A stretch of 64,000 nucleotides of DNA from Paenirhizobium cremeum (GCF_022884085.1 NZ_JAGGCS010000008.1:1-64000); one strand, 5' to 3'. Numbered from the stretch's first letter, positions 52,117-61,248 are shown. Numbers and translations: made by a program. The notes: generated by a model from the letters alone, not told the origin.

Positions 52117-52277
52117 GTGAGGTGGAGACCTTGTTCGGAAAGGCTTCTGGACAGACCGGCAAGGCGATCGGCATTGCGCGCGGTGAGCACGACATGCCAG
52201 CCTTCCCGACCGAATTTCTCCGCGACGGCCTGCCCGATGCCCTGGCCAGCGCCGATAATCATGATGGAGTCTGTCAT
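52117..52277 (-). pseudogene. SDR N-terminal fragment
   Basis: ATG 52277 begins MTDSIMIIGAGQGIGQAVAEKFGREGWHVVLTARNADRLAGLSRSLSEQGLHL, a complete Rossmann nucleotide-binding start of an SDR (GAGQGIG). At about 52117-52130 it runs out of frame into the YgiN-type fragment. A GGAGAA ribosome site precedes the ATG, so a truncated peptide may still be made. Confidence 0.72.
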
Positions 52278-52339
52278 GGGATGTTCTCCTGATGTGCTGG
52301 CCATCGCGATGCCGTGACGGCCAGCCGGGTGAGAAAGGG

Positions 52340-52801
52340 TCACGGCAGGACTTCTGCCAGCTCGATCAGATTGCCGAAGGGATCGCAGAAGAAGGCGAGG
52401 CGGCGGCTGATTGCCAAAAGCTCGAACGGCTCGGTGACGATGGTGACGCCGCGTGCCCGCAGTTCCTCGACAGTGGCGTCGACGCTTGCGACATTCAGGC
52501 AGAAATGGTGGTAGCCGGCATAATTGAGGCTATCGCCGAGATCGGTATAGGGGCGGACGTCTTTCGGCGACGGATCGCCGCCGCCCAGGATTTCCACATA
52601 GAAATGGTCGTCGGTGGCGGGCGCCAGATAGGCGAGTTGTTCGTCGGCATAGTCCCATTCGGCGACGACGCGAAAGTCGAGCTTCTCGACATACCAGCGC
52701 TTGGCGTTTTCGAGGTCCGGCGTGCGGACGGCGACGTGATGACCACGCATGTCGGCGAAGGGCGATGCAGTGTTGTGGGCGGCAGGAATGAAGTCGGCCA
52801 T
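52340..52801 (-). CDS. VOC family (glyoxalase-like) protein
   Basis: A 153-residue single VOC-fold protein: RGHHVAVRTPDLENAKRWYVEKLDFRVV, then YHHFCLNVASVDATVEELRARGV and a late FFCDPFGNLIELAE. Possible metal ligands are the histidines in RGHHVAV and YHHFCL and the late Glu. ATG 52801 follows AGGAGAC. Divergent from a LysR gene across a perfect palindrome, so probably its regulatory target. Substrate unknown (methylglyoxal-type, or a resistance or ring-cleavage enzyme). Confidence 0.83.
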   Translation of the reverse strand: MADFIPAAHNTASPFADMRGHHVAVRTPDLENAKRWYVEKLDFRVVAEWDYADEQLAYLAPATDDHFYVEILGGGDPSPKDVRPYTDLGDSLNYAGYHHFCLNVASVDATVEELRARGVTIVTEPFELLAISRRLAFFCDPFGNLIELAEVLP

Positions 52802-52871
52802 TGTCTTGTCTCCTATTTTGTCCGGCGCCAGCGCCGGCTTGCGAGGAGAAATCTGGATCTTTTCGACGATC

Positions 52872-52891
52872 AGGATTAGAGAGATAATCCT
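52872..52891. promoter_or_regulatory. LysR-type operator palindrome
   Basis: AGGATTA-GAGAGA-TAATCCT is a perfect inverted repeat with 7-bp arms in the 117-bp space between the VOC gene and the divergent LysR gene. It is well placed for binding of that LysR protein and control of both genes. Confidence 0.6.
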
Positions 52892-52918
52892 CTTCTCAAT
52901 GATGAGCAAGATTTGATA

Positions 52919-53803
52919 ATGCGTAGCACGGATCTCTCTGAACTGGCGGCCTTCGACGCAGTTGCCCGTCACCGTAACTTTCGTCGCGCCGGCGAAGAGC
53001 GCGGGGTGACGGCTTCAGCGATCAGCCATGCGGTGGGCAATCTGGAAGCGCGCGTCGGCATTCGCCTGCTCAATCGGACGACCCGCAGCGTGTCGCTGAC
53101 TGATGCCGGCGCAATGCTACATGCGCAACTGTCGCCGGCTTTCGGGGAAATCGGCTCGGCGCTGGATGCGCTCAACCAGTTTCGCGACACGCCGTTTGGA
53201 AAGGTTCGCATCAATGCGCCCAATTCAGTCGCGCCTTTTGTCTTCCGATCGGTGATTGGTCCGCTCATCGCAGAAAATCCAGGTCTCCAGCTGGAAATCG
53301 TCGCCACCGACCGCCTTGTCGATATTGTGGAGGAGGGGTTCGATGCCGGAATTCGGCTTGGCGAGAGCCTGCGCGATGGTATGACGGCTGTGAAAATCAA
53401 GCCGCGGCTGCGCTTTGCCGTCGTCGGTTCCACGGCTTATTTCGAGCGTCATCCGATCCCCAAAACCCCGGAGGATTTGCGTCAGCATGCCTGTATCCGC
53501 AATATCTATCCCAGCGGCAAACCCTATGCGTGGGAGTTCAGCCGCGCCGGCAAAATCATCGAGTTCGAGCCGAACGGAACTCTTTCGCTGGACGATCACG
53601 AACTGATGGTCGAGGCGGCTCTATCGGGCGTGGGACTGGCTTATGTCTGGGAGGAACGGGCGCGTCCCTATGTTCAGAACGGCAGCCTGATCGAATGCCT
53701 GGCATCCTGGCGTGCGCCCGAGGACTGGCTCTATCTCTATTACCCGACGCGAAAATACCTTTCGGCCGGCCTGCGCGCCGTCATCGATGCGCTCCGTGTT
53801 TGA
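52919..53803 (+). CDS. LysR family transcriptional regulator (CrgA-like)
   Basis: A 294-residue LysR: HTH ELAAFDAVARHRNFRRAGEERGVTASAISHAVGNLEARVGIRLLNRTTRSVSLTDAG and an effector domain from about residue 90 (FGKVRINAPNSVAPFVFRSVIGPLIAENPGLQLEIVATDRLVDIVEEGFDAGIRLG), the wording of the DsdC/CrgA-like group that usually controls a divergent oxidoreductase. ATG 52919 is taken; the ribosome site is weak. Likely targets are the VOC gene at 52340 and the SDR genes beyond it. Confidence 0.88.
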   Translation: MRSTDLSELAAFDAVARHRNFRRAGEERGVTASAISHAVGNLEARVGIRLLNRTTRSVSLTDAGAMLHAQLSPAFGEIGSALDALNQFRDTPFGKVRINAPNSVAPFVFRSVIGPLIAENPGLQLEIVATDRLVDIVEEGFDAGIRLGESLRDGMTAVKIKPRLRFAVVGSTAYFERHPIPKTPEDLRQHACIRNIYPSGKPYAWEFSRAGKIIEFEPNGTLSLDDHELMVEAALSGVGLAYVWEERARPYVQNGSLIECLASWRAPEDWLYLYYPTRKYLSAGLRAVIDALRV

Positions 53804-53862
53804 AAGGACTGGTACGCCGACGGTTCGGTTCCCGTCACGACCTCCGGTCTTCAGACGAAATA

Positions 53863-53883
53863 ACTTGCTTCGAATAGTCAAGT
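53863..53883. promoter_or_regulatory. Inverted repeat upstream of the sigma-factor gene, possible iron-responsive site
   Basis: ACTTG (53863-53867) and CAAGT (53879-53883) are separated by 11 bp, about 170 bp before the sigma-factor gene. Read on the minus strand it contains TGA-N9-GCA, one base off the TGA-N9-TCA pattern reported for RirA iron-responsive operators. No Irr-type box was seen. The remainder of 53804-54055 shows no gene. Weak evidence only. Confidence 0.25.
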
Positions 53884-54055
53884 ATATGTTGCGCCGTGTT
53901 GGTGTGCAATCTATGAAGGAAACACTGACGGCGACAAACAAATGTTTTGAGTTCCAAATGCCCCTGGAGCGGATCAAATGGCGACGGGTACCTCATCGAA
54001 GAGATGATTTTATCTTCCCGGATTCGTTGCAACAGAGGCGGGGGAGTCAATAGGC

Positions 54056-54571
54056 TTGCCTGCCATTCTGAACGCCATTTTTGCTGCCCATCGGCGCTCC
54101 CTGCTGTGGACCGTCATGCGCATTGTGCGCGATCCGCAGACGGCGGAAGATTTGGCGCAGGAAACGTATCTGCGGGCCCGCAAGGCGGTCGCGAGCGGCC
54201 GGGTCGAGCATATCGAGGGCTTTCTTCACCAGACGGCGCGCAATCTTGCGCTCGATCATCTCCGGCGCCGAAAGACCCGGTCAGGGGCCGAGTTGGAGGG
54301 GCTGGACGAAGCTTTCCTGGCCAGCATCTCGGCCGACATTCCCTCCATCGAGGAGGCCCTGATCGAGAAGCAGACGTTCGGCGTCTTCCAGCAGGCGCTT
54401 GCTGCCTTGCCGAAGCGCGCGCAGGCCGTGCTGGTCCTCAGCCGCATCGAAGAGTGGTCGAATGTTCGTATCGCTGAACATCTCGGCATTTCTGAACGTA
54501 CGGTCTTCAACGATCTGAAACTCGCCATGGCCCATTGCCGGGATGCCATGGCGCGTCTGGACGGGAAGTGA
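54056..54571 (+). CDS. fecI: FecI-type ECF sigma factor
   Basis: A 171-residue ECF sigma factor. Region 2 (about residues 15-75; LWTVMRIVRDPQTAEDLAQETYLRARKAV...FLHQTARNLALDHLRRRK) and region 4 (about 110-165; LAALPKRAQAVLVLSRIEEWSNVRIAEHLGISERTVFNDLKLAMAHCRDAM) are both intact. The start is TTG 54056, preceded by GGGGGAG. It directs transcription of the receptor operon when the FecR protein downstream relays that ferric siderophore has bound the receptor. The symbol is by family. Confidence 0.88.
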   Translation: MPAILNAIFAAHRRSLLWTVMRIVRDPQTAEDLAQETYLRARKAVASGRVEHIEGFLHQTARNLALDHLRRRKTRSGAELEGLDEAFLASISADIPSIEEALIEKQTFGVFQQALAALPKRAQAVLVLSRIEEWSNVRIAEHLGISERTVFNDLKLAMAHCRDAMARLDGK

Positions 54572-54579
54572 GCAACAGG

Positions 54580-54726
54580 ATGGCGCTTCCTTCGACCGTC
54601 TCGACCGAAGAAGCTACCGTGAAGGGAGCCCGGCTGTCCGTTCCAGCAAAGAATTTTGCCGGGTTTGACGTGCTCATGCGTCAAGGTATCAGGAACCCGC
54701 AAACAGGCTTCGATCGGATGGGCTAA
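54580..54726 (+). CDS. Possible 48-codon ORF between fecI and fecR
   Basis: ATG 54580 opens 48 codons (MALPSTVSTEEATVKGARLS...) ending in TAA one base before a GTG that is in frame with fecR. It fills most of the unusually long fecI-fecR gap (fecR usually follows within a few bases or overlaps). Ribosome site ACAGG is weak and there is no recognised homologue. It may be non-coding leader sequence or a decayed fecR N-terminus rather than a gene. Confidence 0.3.
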   Translation: MALPSTVSTEEATVKGARLSVPAKNFAGFDVLMRQGIRNPQTGFDRMG

Positions 54727-54759
54727 GTGGGACATCAGGACGCGCAGGACAAGGACCGA

Positions 54760-55719
54760 ATGGTCAGCGACTTCAGCCATGCCGATCCTGTGGCGGATCA
54801 GGCTCTGGACTGGTACGTGCGGCTGCGCGATGGCAAGCCGGATGCGGCGACCCGCGCCGATTTTCTCGCATGGCTGGCGGAGGATCCTCGCCATGAGGAG
54901 GAATATCGGGGGCTCCAGATCCTGTGGAACTCGAAACCCTTCCTCAATGCGGTGAAAGCACTGCCTGTCGACCGGTCCGAGCTTATGCGACCGAGAGGCC
55001 GCAGCTGGCCGCTGCGGGTTGCTGCTCTGGCCGCTTCGGTTCTGCTTGCTGCGGGCATCTGGCAATATTCGTCGCTGACGGTCGCGTTCCAGGCAGATTA
55101 CGTCACGGCGACCGGAGCCCAGATGCACATTCCCCTGCCGGATGGTTCAACGATGCTGCTGAATACCGACACGGCGGTGGCGCTCGATTTCGATGCCGGC
55201 CGGCGTCATGTCCGCCTGCTACAGGGCGAAGCCTTTTTCGATGTCGTTCACGATCCCGCTCACCCCTTTACCGTCAGCGGCCAATACGGCGAGGTGGAAG
55301 TGCTGGGCACTGCATTTGCCGTCAGAACCGGCGCTGACGAAGATGAGGTCGTGCTGGAGCGAGGCCGCGTGCAGGTTCTCTGTCTGTGCGATGGCAAGGA
55401 CAAGGCGGTGCTGGCGCCGGGTGAGATGGTCAGCATCACGGCGTCGGCCGTGTCGCCCGTTCATGCGGCTGACCCATCCGCGACGCTTGCCTGGCGCGAA
55501 GGCCGTATCATCTTCGAAAACGCGCGTCTTGGAGATGTTCTCGAAGAGCTGCGCCGCTATCATCGCGGAGCAATTCTCGTGGCGGACGATCGGGTGAACC
55601 AGATGAAGGTCACCGGCAATTATCGCCTCGACGATGTCGAAGGTGCGGTTCGGACTCTCGCCGACGCGGCGGAGGTTGGATTTTACCGCGTTCCCGGCGG
55701 GCTTATAATCCTTCGATAA
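54760..55719 (+). CDS. fecR: FecR-type anti-sigma factor/signal transducer
   Basis: A 319-residue protein: an N-terminal cytoplasmic DUF4880 domain (ADQALDWYVRLRDGKPDAATRADFLAWLAEDPRHEEEYRGLQILW), one membrane segment near residues 85-102 (VAALAASVLLAAGIWQY), a periplasmic FecR domain (GAQMHIPLPDGSTMLLNTDTAVALDF, LLQGEAFFDVVHDPAHPFTV) and a C-terminal STN-like domain (GRIIFENARLGDVLEELRRYHRGAILV). ATG 54760 follows AAGGA with short spacing; GTG 54727 is an alternative start. It holds the sigma factor until the receptor's signalling domain contacts its periplasmic part. Confidence 0.87.
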   Translation: MVSDFSHADPVADQALDWYVRLRDGKPDAATRADFLAWLAEDPRHEEEYRGLQILWNSKPFLNAVKALPVDRSELMRPRGRSWPLRVAALAASVLLAAGIWQYSSLTVAFQADYVTATGAQMHIPLPDGSTMLLNTDTAVALDFDAGRRHVRLLQGEAFFDVVHDPAHPFTVSGQYGEVEVLGTAFAVRTGADEDEVVLERGRVQVLCLCDGKDKAVLAPGEMVSITASAVSPVHAADPSATLAWREGRIIFENARLGDVLEELRRYHRGAILVADDRVNQMKVTGNYRLDDVEGAVRTLADAAEVGFYRVPGGLIILR

Positions 55720-55831
55720 GCTCTCAACTTTTTTTGCCGGTTTTGAAACCCTGTTGCGTCCTTGCTGACGGAGGGGTTGGAAATGCGTGGCGCGCGGCCA
55801 ATCCCATGTCTTGAATGAGGGTAGGACGAGT

Positions 55832-58354
55832 ATGACAAGGGGCAAGAATTCACGCGTTGGGATCATGACTGGCGAGCGTCGCCGTCAAAGGACAAGGGTG
55901 CTTCTCGCATCCAGCATGCTCGCCTGCATGGCCGGCTTTGATCCGGGCGCCGCTTATGCCCAGGCGCGGACTGTCGCTGGCGCCACGGAAACCATCAGCT
56001 TCCACATCCCGGCCCAGCCGCTGTCGGCAGCCATCAATGCCTTCATTCGCCAGAGTGGCTGGCAGATCAGCTATTCGGCGAACCTTGCCGCCGGTAAGAC
56101 CTCGACGGCGGTTTCCGGTAGCATGACGCCCTCGGCCGCCTTGCAGCAACTCGTGCAGGGTACAGGCATTGCGGTCAGGATCAGCGGTGCAGGTTCGGCG
56201 GCTCTCGTCGGCCCTCAGGCGACGGACGCAGGTGGAGCGGCGGCCGATGGATCGACGGTACTGGATACGATCACTGTGCAGGGGCAGCGTGGCGGCACCA
56301 CGGAAGGAACGGGATCTTACACGACAGGTCAGATGAACACGGCGACCGGCCTTCCGCTTTCCATCCGGGAGACCCCGCAATCGGTGACGGTGGTGACGCG
56401 CCAGCGAATGGAGGATCAGGCCAGCAATTCGTTGCAGGATGTACTCGAAACGTCCAGTGGCATTTCCATCCAGAAGTATGACAGCGATCGGACCGAATAT
56501 CTGGCGCGCGGCTTCACGGTTGGAGAGTTCCAGTATGATGGCGTGGTGATCCAGAACGAAGGGATCTACGATTTCGGTCTCACCAATCCCGACACGGCAA
56601 TCTACGACAGGGTGGAAATCGTGAAGGGGGCGAACGGTTTGCTGCAAGGCTCGGGAAGTCCCGGTGCCGCCGTCAATCTCGTGCGCAAGCGACCGACTGA
56701 CACCTTCCAGGCCTCCGTCACCGGAACGGCCGGATCCTGGAATGCCTATCGCACGGAGGCAGATGTTTCGGGCCCGCTTAACCCCGATGGATCGTTGCGC
56801 GGTCGCCTCGTCGGCTCGTTCGAGGATGCCGAATCTTACCTCGATCATTACGAGAAGAAATCGTTCAGTCTCTACGGCATTCTGGAAGCCGATATCACCG
56901 ACAACACGACGCTGTCGCTCGGAGCCGACTATCAGCAGACCCGGCCACGGGGCTCGAGCTGGACTGGGCTGCCGATGTTCTTCAGCGACGGCAGCCGGAC
57001 GGACTTCGACGTTTCGACCAATCCGGCAACCGACTGGAGCCGGCGCGACACCTTTACCAACAATATCTTCGTGACGCTCGACCACGAGTTCGACAACGGC
57101 TGGCAAGCCGACCTGACCTACAATCATCGCCGCAACGGGCATGACAGCGTGCTGGGTTCCGCCGGTAGTGGCTACCCGGACCCGGTAACCGGAGAAGGAG
57201 TCTATCAATATGTGGGCAAGTATTCCGGCCGACTGGTCCAGGACACCATCGATGCCAAGCTCTCGGGTCCCGTCGAACTTTTCGGTCGCGAGCACGACCT
57301 GATGTTCGGCGCAACGGCGTCTCATAAAACCACCAAGGGCCCGCTCTACGGCTATGGCGGCGTCAATTACGACCCCGCAGTCCCGAACTTCTTCACCTGG
57401 GACGGCAACACCGACGAGCCTGATTTCGATCTGACGGGGCGATACGAGAACAGCCTGACGCAGTACGGCGCCTATGCCGCAACGCGACTTCGGCCGACCG
57501 ACGATCTGTCCGTCATCCTGGGCAGCCGCGTCAGCTGGTACGATTACGATGACCAGGGATCTTACGATAACGCTACGGGGACCTGGAGCGGCGCCAGCCA
57601 GTATTCGACGAACGGCAAGATTACCCCTTATCTCGGTGTGGTTTACGACCTGAACCAGGACTGGTCGGTCTATGCGAGCTATACCGGCATCTTCAAGCCG
57701 CAGGGAAACCAGGACGTCAACGGCGCCTATCTCGATCCTGAAGAAGGTCACAGCTACGAAGCCGGCGTGAAGGCCGAATTGTTGGATGGCAGGCTGAATA
57801 CAAGTGCTGCGGTCTTCATGATTAAGCAGGACAATCTGGCCGAGACGGCCGGGTATGACCCGGTTTTGGGGCAAAACTACTATGAGGCTGTAGACGGTGT
57901 CACGACGAAGGGTTTCGAAATCGAGGCCTCCGGCGAGATCATGGCGGACTGGAACCTCTATGCGAGCTACACCTATTCCCACGCCCGAAAGGCGGATGGC
58001 GAGAGGGTCTATTCCTTCATCCAGACGACGGCCCCGGAAAATGTCGTCAAAATCTACACGACCTACACGCTGCCCGGCGAGTGGGACAAGCTGACCATTG
58101 GCGGCGGTGTGCGTTGGCAGGACAAGATCTACGGCTATGTGTGGAGCCCGGCGAATGTCTATGAGGACATCACCCAGAAGAACGTGTTTCTGATCGATCT
58201 GATGGCCAAGTACAGGCTGAACGAGAAGGTCGACATAACGTTCAACGTGAAGAACCTGTTGAACGAAAAGTATTATGCCGGTCTCGGCAACTTCGACACC
58301 GGCTATTACGGCGAACCGCGCAGTTTCAGCGTTTCGACCAAGTACAAGTTCTGA
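55832..58354 (+). CDS. TonB-dependent siderophore receptor with STN signalling domain
   Basis: An 840-residue outer-membrane receptor. Signal peptide about residues 20-46 (TRVLLASSMLACMAGFDPGAAYAQA); STN (secretin/TonB short N-terminal) signalling domain about 55-115 (FHIPAQPLSAAINAFIRQSGWQISYSANLAAGKTSTAVSGSMTPSAALQQLVQGTG); TonB-box-like DTITVQG; plug domain; then a beta-barrel ending FSVSTKYKF with terminal Phe. The plug wording (RETPQSVTVVTRQRMEDQ) is that of FpvA/FhuE/FoxA hydroxamate-type siderophore receptors. Together with FecI/FecR it makes a surface-signalling loop. A later start at 55865 is possible. Confidence 0.9.
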   Translation: MTRGKNSRVGIMTGERRRQRTRVLLASSMLACMAGFDPGAAYAQARTVAGATETISFHIPAQPLSAAINAFIRQSGWQISYSANLAAGKTSTAVSGSMTPSAALQQLVQGTGIAVRISGAGSAALVGPQATDAGGAAADGSTVLDTITVQGQRGGTTEGTGSYTTGQMNTATGLPLSIRETPQSVTVVTRQRMEDQASNSLQDVLETSSGISIQKYDSDRTEYLARGFTVGEFQYDGVVIQNEGIYDFGLTNPDTAIYDRVEIVKGANGLLQGSGSPGAAVNLVRKRPTDTFQASVTGTAGSWNAYRTEADVSGPLNPDGSLRGRLVGSFEDAESYLDHYEKKSFSLYGILEADITDNTTLSLGADYQQTRPRGSSWTGLPMFFSDGSRTDFDVSTNPATDWSRRDTFTNNIFVTLDHEFDNGWQADLTYNHRRNGHDSVLGSAGSGYPDPVTGEGVYQYVGKYSGRLVQDTIDAKLSGPVELFGREHDLMFGATASHKTTKGPLYGYGGVNYDPAVPNFFTWDGNTDEPDFDLTGRYENSLTQYGAYAATRLRPTDDLSVILGSRVSWYDYDDQGSYDNATGTWSGASQYSTNGKITPYLGVVYDLNQDWSVYASYTGIFKPQGNQDVNGAYLDPEEGHSYEAGVKAELLDGRLNTSAAVFMIKQDNLAETAGYDPVLGQNYYEAVDGVTTKGFEIEASGEIMADWNLYASYTYSHARKADGERVYSFIQTTAPENVVKIYTTYTLPGEWDKLTIGGGVRWQDKIYGYVWSPANVYEDITQKNVFLIDLMAKYRLNEKVDITFNVKNLLNEKYYAGLGNFDTGYYGEPRSFSVSTKYKF

Positions 58355-58356
58355 TC

Positions 58357-59331
58357 GTGAGGCCGGTGACGCGACGCGCCTTGACGATGAGTGCGGCGGC
58401 AATGCTCTTGCCGCCTTGCCTCGCATGCGCGAATGTCGGCACCTATCCGCGGGTTATCGGTCACGCCTTCGGGCGCACCGAACTGCGCTCGGAGCCGCGC
58501 CGGCTGGTCACGATCGGATATGGGGACGAGGCGCCCTTTCTCGCACTCGGGCACAGGCCGATCGCCATCGTCTATTCCAGGATGTTTGCCAGCGGCATGA
58601 CGCCCTGGTGTGAGCAGAAATTCAGCGCCATGAGGCCGGCGCTTCTCGATGGCAGCATCATCGATTTCGAAGAGATCGCGCGCCTCGATCCCGACGTCAT
58701 CGTCGGGGTCTTTTCGCAGCTCGATGCCGCGTCCTACGACAGGCTGAGCCGGATCGCCCCGACGATTGCCTACCGCAGCGGACCCTATAGGGCAGGCTGG
58801 AGGGAACAGACGGAAATCGCGGGTGCGGTTCTGGGGCTGGACGAGAAGGCGAGGCAGCTCATTGTCGAGACCGACCGTCTTCTGGGCAGTTATGGCGATG
58901 TCTATCCCGGGCTCAAGGGCCGGAGCTTCACCTTCGGTTCCTATTTCGCAGGCAGCAGCCGGATCGTCGTTTATCTGCCCGGCGAAACGCGGGTCGACTG
59001 GATGATCGGGATCGGCATGCAACCGTCCCCGGGTGTTCAACGGCTCGCCACGGCATCTGGTGGGCGAGTCTCGGCCGATGCCAGCCTCGAAGATCTAGAC
59101 AGCGTTGCCGCCGATCTGCTTGTCATGTGGTACGAGCCCGGAGCCCGTACAGCTCTGGAAGGCCAGCGCCTGTTCCAGATGTTCCCGCCCGTCCGCGAAA
59201 GACGGTATGTCGGGCTCGATGATCCCGCAGAGATCTGGGCGGCATCCTGGCCGAGCGTTTTGGCCATTCCCTATGCATTCCCCAAAATCCTTCGTCGGAT
59301 GGAAGCCGCCGTCAAGGCAGAGGCACACTAA
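58357..59331 (+). CDS. Periplasmic iron-siderophore-binding protein (FhuD/FecB-like)
   Basis: A 324-residue class III periplasmic binding protein. The N-terminus MRPVTRRALTMSAAAMLLPPCLAC (GTG start, 2 bp after the receptor stop) has a twin-arginine and a cysteine compatible with a Tat or lipoprotein signal. The mature part has two lobes (RLVTIGYGDEAPFLALG..., IDFEEIARLDPDVIVGVFSQLDAASYDRLSRIAPTIAYRSG). It captures the ferric siderophore delivered by the receptor and hands it to the FecCD permeases. Confidence 0.85.
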   Translation: MRPVTRRALTMSAAAMLLPPCLACANVGTYPRVIGHAFGRTELRSEPRRLVTIGYGDEAPFLALGHRPIAIVYSRMFASGMTPWCEQKFSAMRPALLDGSIIDFEEIARLDPDVIVGVFSQLDAASYDRLSRIAPTIAYRSGPYRAGWREQTEIAGAVLGLDEKARQLIVETDRLLGSYGDVYPGLKGRSFTFGSYFAGSSRIVVYLPGETRVDWMIGIGMQPSPGVQRLATASGGRVSADASLEDLDSVAADLLVMWYEPGARTALEGQRLFQMFPPVRERRYVGLDDPAEIWAASWPSVLAIPYAFPKILRRMEAAVKAEAH

Positions 59332-59332
59332 C

Positions 59333-60175
59333 ATGCATGCAAACGCGCAAGCTCTTTCGGGCGTGCTGGATCACGATCACGATGCCTATGTGGAGGACAA
59401 CTTTTTGGCCTCCGTGGTGTCGATCGGGCACCTGACGCCGGCGATGATCCGGGTCGTCTTGAGGCTGGAGGGCGGCGAGCGGTTGCTGCCAAGCGGGCAT
59501 CCGGACGAGTGGGTGCGCCTTGCGGTGCCGGCGGATGACGAGACGCCGGTGGTGCTGCCGGTGCTCAGGGAGAATGGCCGGTGGGAGATGCCGGAGGGGG
59601 CGGACTATTCGCCGAACCGACCATACACCGTGCGCCGCTGGTATCCTGAGACCTGCGAGATGGTGCTCGACATGGTGGTGCATGAGGGCGGCGTGGCAGC
59701 CAACTGGGCGATGGGGGCCAAGGTCGGGGATATCGTCGGGATCTGCAATCCGGAGGGCCGGTTCTGGTTGCCGAAGGGCAGCCGGTGGCTGTTGATGCTG
59801 ACGGATATTACGGGCTTGCCCGCGGTCGGCCGGGTGCTGGAGGAACTGCCGGAAGGGTTCAGGGTAATCGTGCATGTGGAGGTCCCGTCCGATGCCGACC
59901 GGCAGGAGATCGGGGAGATAATTGAGACGGTGGCGGATTTGGAGATATCTTGGCACACCTGTCACGGACTGAAGCCGGAGCGGCCGGGCTATACCGAACT
60001 GCCGCGCATTGCGCGGGAGATCCGGCAATTGCCGGATGGGCCAGGCTATATCTATATCGCAGGCGAAGCCAAGGCGGCGGCCGAGTGCCGCAAGCACTTC
60101 AGGGATACGCTCGGCTTCGACAAGCGTTGCATCGATGCCGTCGGCTACTGGATCGAAGGGCAGGCGCGGGTGTGA
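59333..60175 (+). CDS. Siderophore-interacting protein/ferric-siderophore reductase
   Basis: A 280-residue ViuB/SIP-family flavoreductase: an FAD-binding domain with RPYTVRRWYPE (R-x-Y-T/S motif) and a C-terminal NAD(P)H domain with WLLMLTDITGLPAVGRVLEELP and YIYIAGEAKAAAECRKHFRDTLG. It releases iron by reducing Fe(III)-siderophore in the cytoplasm. It starts one base after the binding-protein stop; translation is coupled. The frame is open upstream of 59333 but only as an overlap. Confidence 0.9.
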   Translation: MHANAQALSGVLDHDHDAYVEDNFLASVVSIGHLTPAMIRVVLRLEGGERLLPSGHPDEWVRLAVPADDETPVVLPVLRENGRWEMPEGADYSPNRPYTVRRWYPETCEMVLDMVVHEGGVAANWAMGAKVGDIVGICNPEGRFWLPKGSRWLLMLTDITGLPAVGRVLEELPEGFRVIVHVEVPSDADRQEIGEIIETVADLEISWHTCHGLKPERPGYTELPRIAREIRQLPDGPGYIYIAGEAKAAAECRKHFRDTLGFDKRCIDAVGYWIEGQARV

Positions 60176-61248
60176 AGACTTTCCGCACTGCCATGTCTAT
60201 CGCAACCGCTGCTCGAGCTGCTGCGCCCAAGCCGGGGCGGGCGCCTGGGCTGGCGACGGTAATGCTTGGTCTCGTCCTGCTGGCGGGCCTGTCGATCGCA
60301 AGCCTTTCGCTGGGCGTCCGATCGATCTCTGTTCAGACGATGGTCGATACCCTCCTGGCCTTTGACGATCGTCTGGTCGATCATGTCGTCGTGATGGATT
60401 ACCGCCTGCCGCGGACCCTGCTGGCGCTGTTGTGCGGATCGGCCTTCGGCGTGTCGGGGGCGCTGATCCAGGCGGCGACACGCAATCCGCTGGCCGATCC
60501 GGGGATCTTGGGCGTCAATGCGGGGGCGGCTTTCTTCGTGACGCTTGCGGTCGGGCTTTTCGGCTTTCAGTCGATCAACGCCTATCTGGGATTTGCTCTT
60601 CTCGGCGCGGTACTGGTAACGCTCGCGGTCTACGGGCTGAGCATGATGGGGGGTGGACTGGCCGGGCGCGGTGGCGCAACTCCGGTGCGCCTGGTGCTGG
60701 CGGGGGTGGCGCTGTCGGCGTTGTTCGGCGGGATCGGCTCTTCGATCACCCTCTTGAACCCGCAGGCCTTCGATGCCATGCGCCAATGGTCGATCGGCGC
60801 GGTCGCCGGGCGCGACATGGCAGTGGTGGTGGCGGTTGCGCCCTTCATCGGGATCGGTCTTCTCATCGCATTGTTGAGCGCCCGCTCGCTGAATGCCGTG
60901 GCACTCGGCGAGGATCTTGCCGCCGCGTTCGGGGCCAGTCTTGTCCGCACGCGCATCCTGACACTGATTGCCGTGACGCTGCTGGCCGGAGCAGCCACGG
61001 CGGCCTGCGGCCCGATCGGCTTCATCGGCTTGATGGTGCCGCATGCGGTGCGCTGGCTCACCGGGCCGGACCAGCGTCGGATTATCCCCATGACCATGAT
61101 CTATGCGCCGGTGCTGTTGTTGGCTGCCGATATTGCCGGGCGCTTGGTTCTTTATCCGGGCGAGTTGGAGGCGGGCATCGTCACCGCCTTCCTCGGCGCG
61201 CCGGTGCTGATCGCGCTGGCACGGCGCAGACAGGCGGGCGGATTATGA
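60172..61248 (+). CDS. FecCD-family iron-siderophore ABC permease 1
   Basis: A 358-residue BtuC/FhuB-type permease with about ten membrane segments, starting at GTG 60172 in a 4-bp GTGA overlap with the reductase gene. Family blocks are visible: RLPRTLLALLCGSAFGVSGALIQAATRNPLADPGILGVNAGAA, and the ATPase-contact region GPIGFIGLMVPHAVRWLTGPDQRR near residue 280. It pairs with the second permease at 61245 to form the channel. Confidence 0.9.
   Translation: MKTFRTAMSIATAARAAAPKPGRAPGLATVMLGLVLLAGLSIASLSLGVRSISVQTMVDTLLAFDDRLVDHVVVMDYRLPRTLLALLCGSAFGVSGALIQAATRNPLADPGILGVNAGAAFFVTLAVGLFGFQSINAYLGFALLGAVLVTLAVYGLSMMGGGLAGRGGATPVRLVLAGVALSALFGGIGSSITLLNPQAFDAMRQWSIGAVAGRDMAVVVAVAPFIGIGLLIALLSARSLNAVALGEDLAAAFGASLVRTRILTLIAVTLLAGAATAACGPIGFIGLMVPHAVRWLTGPDQRRIIPMTMIYAPVLLLAADIAGRLVLYPGELEAGIVTAFLGAPVLIALARRRQAGGL

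Noticed and set aside
55850..58426. 858-codon open frame opposite the TonB receptor gene
   Set aside because: Antisense of the receptor, no motifs; the receptor has a signal peptide, STN domain and barrel on the coding strand.
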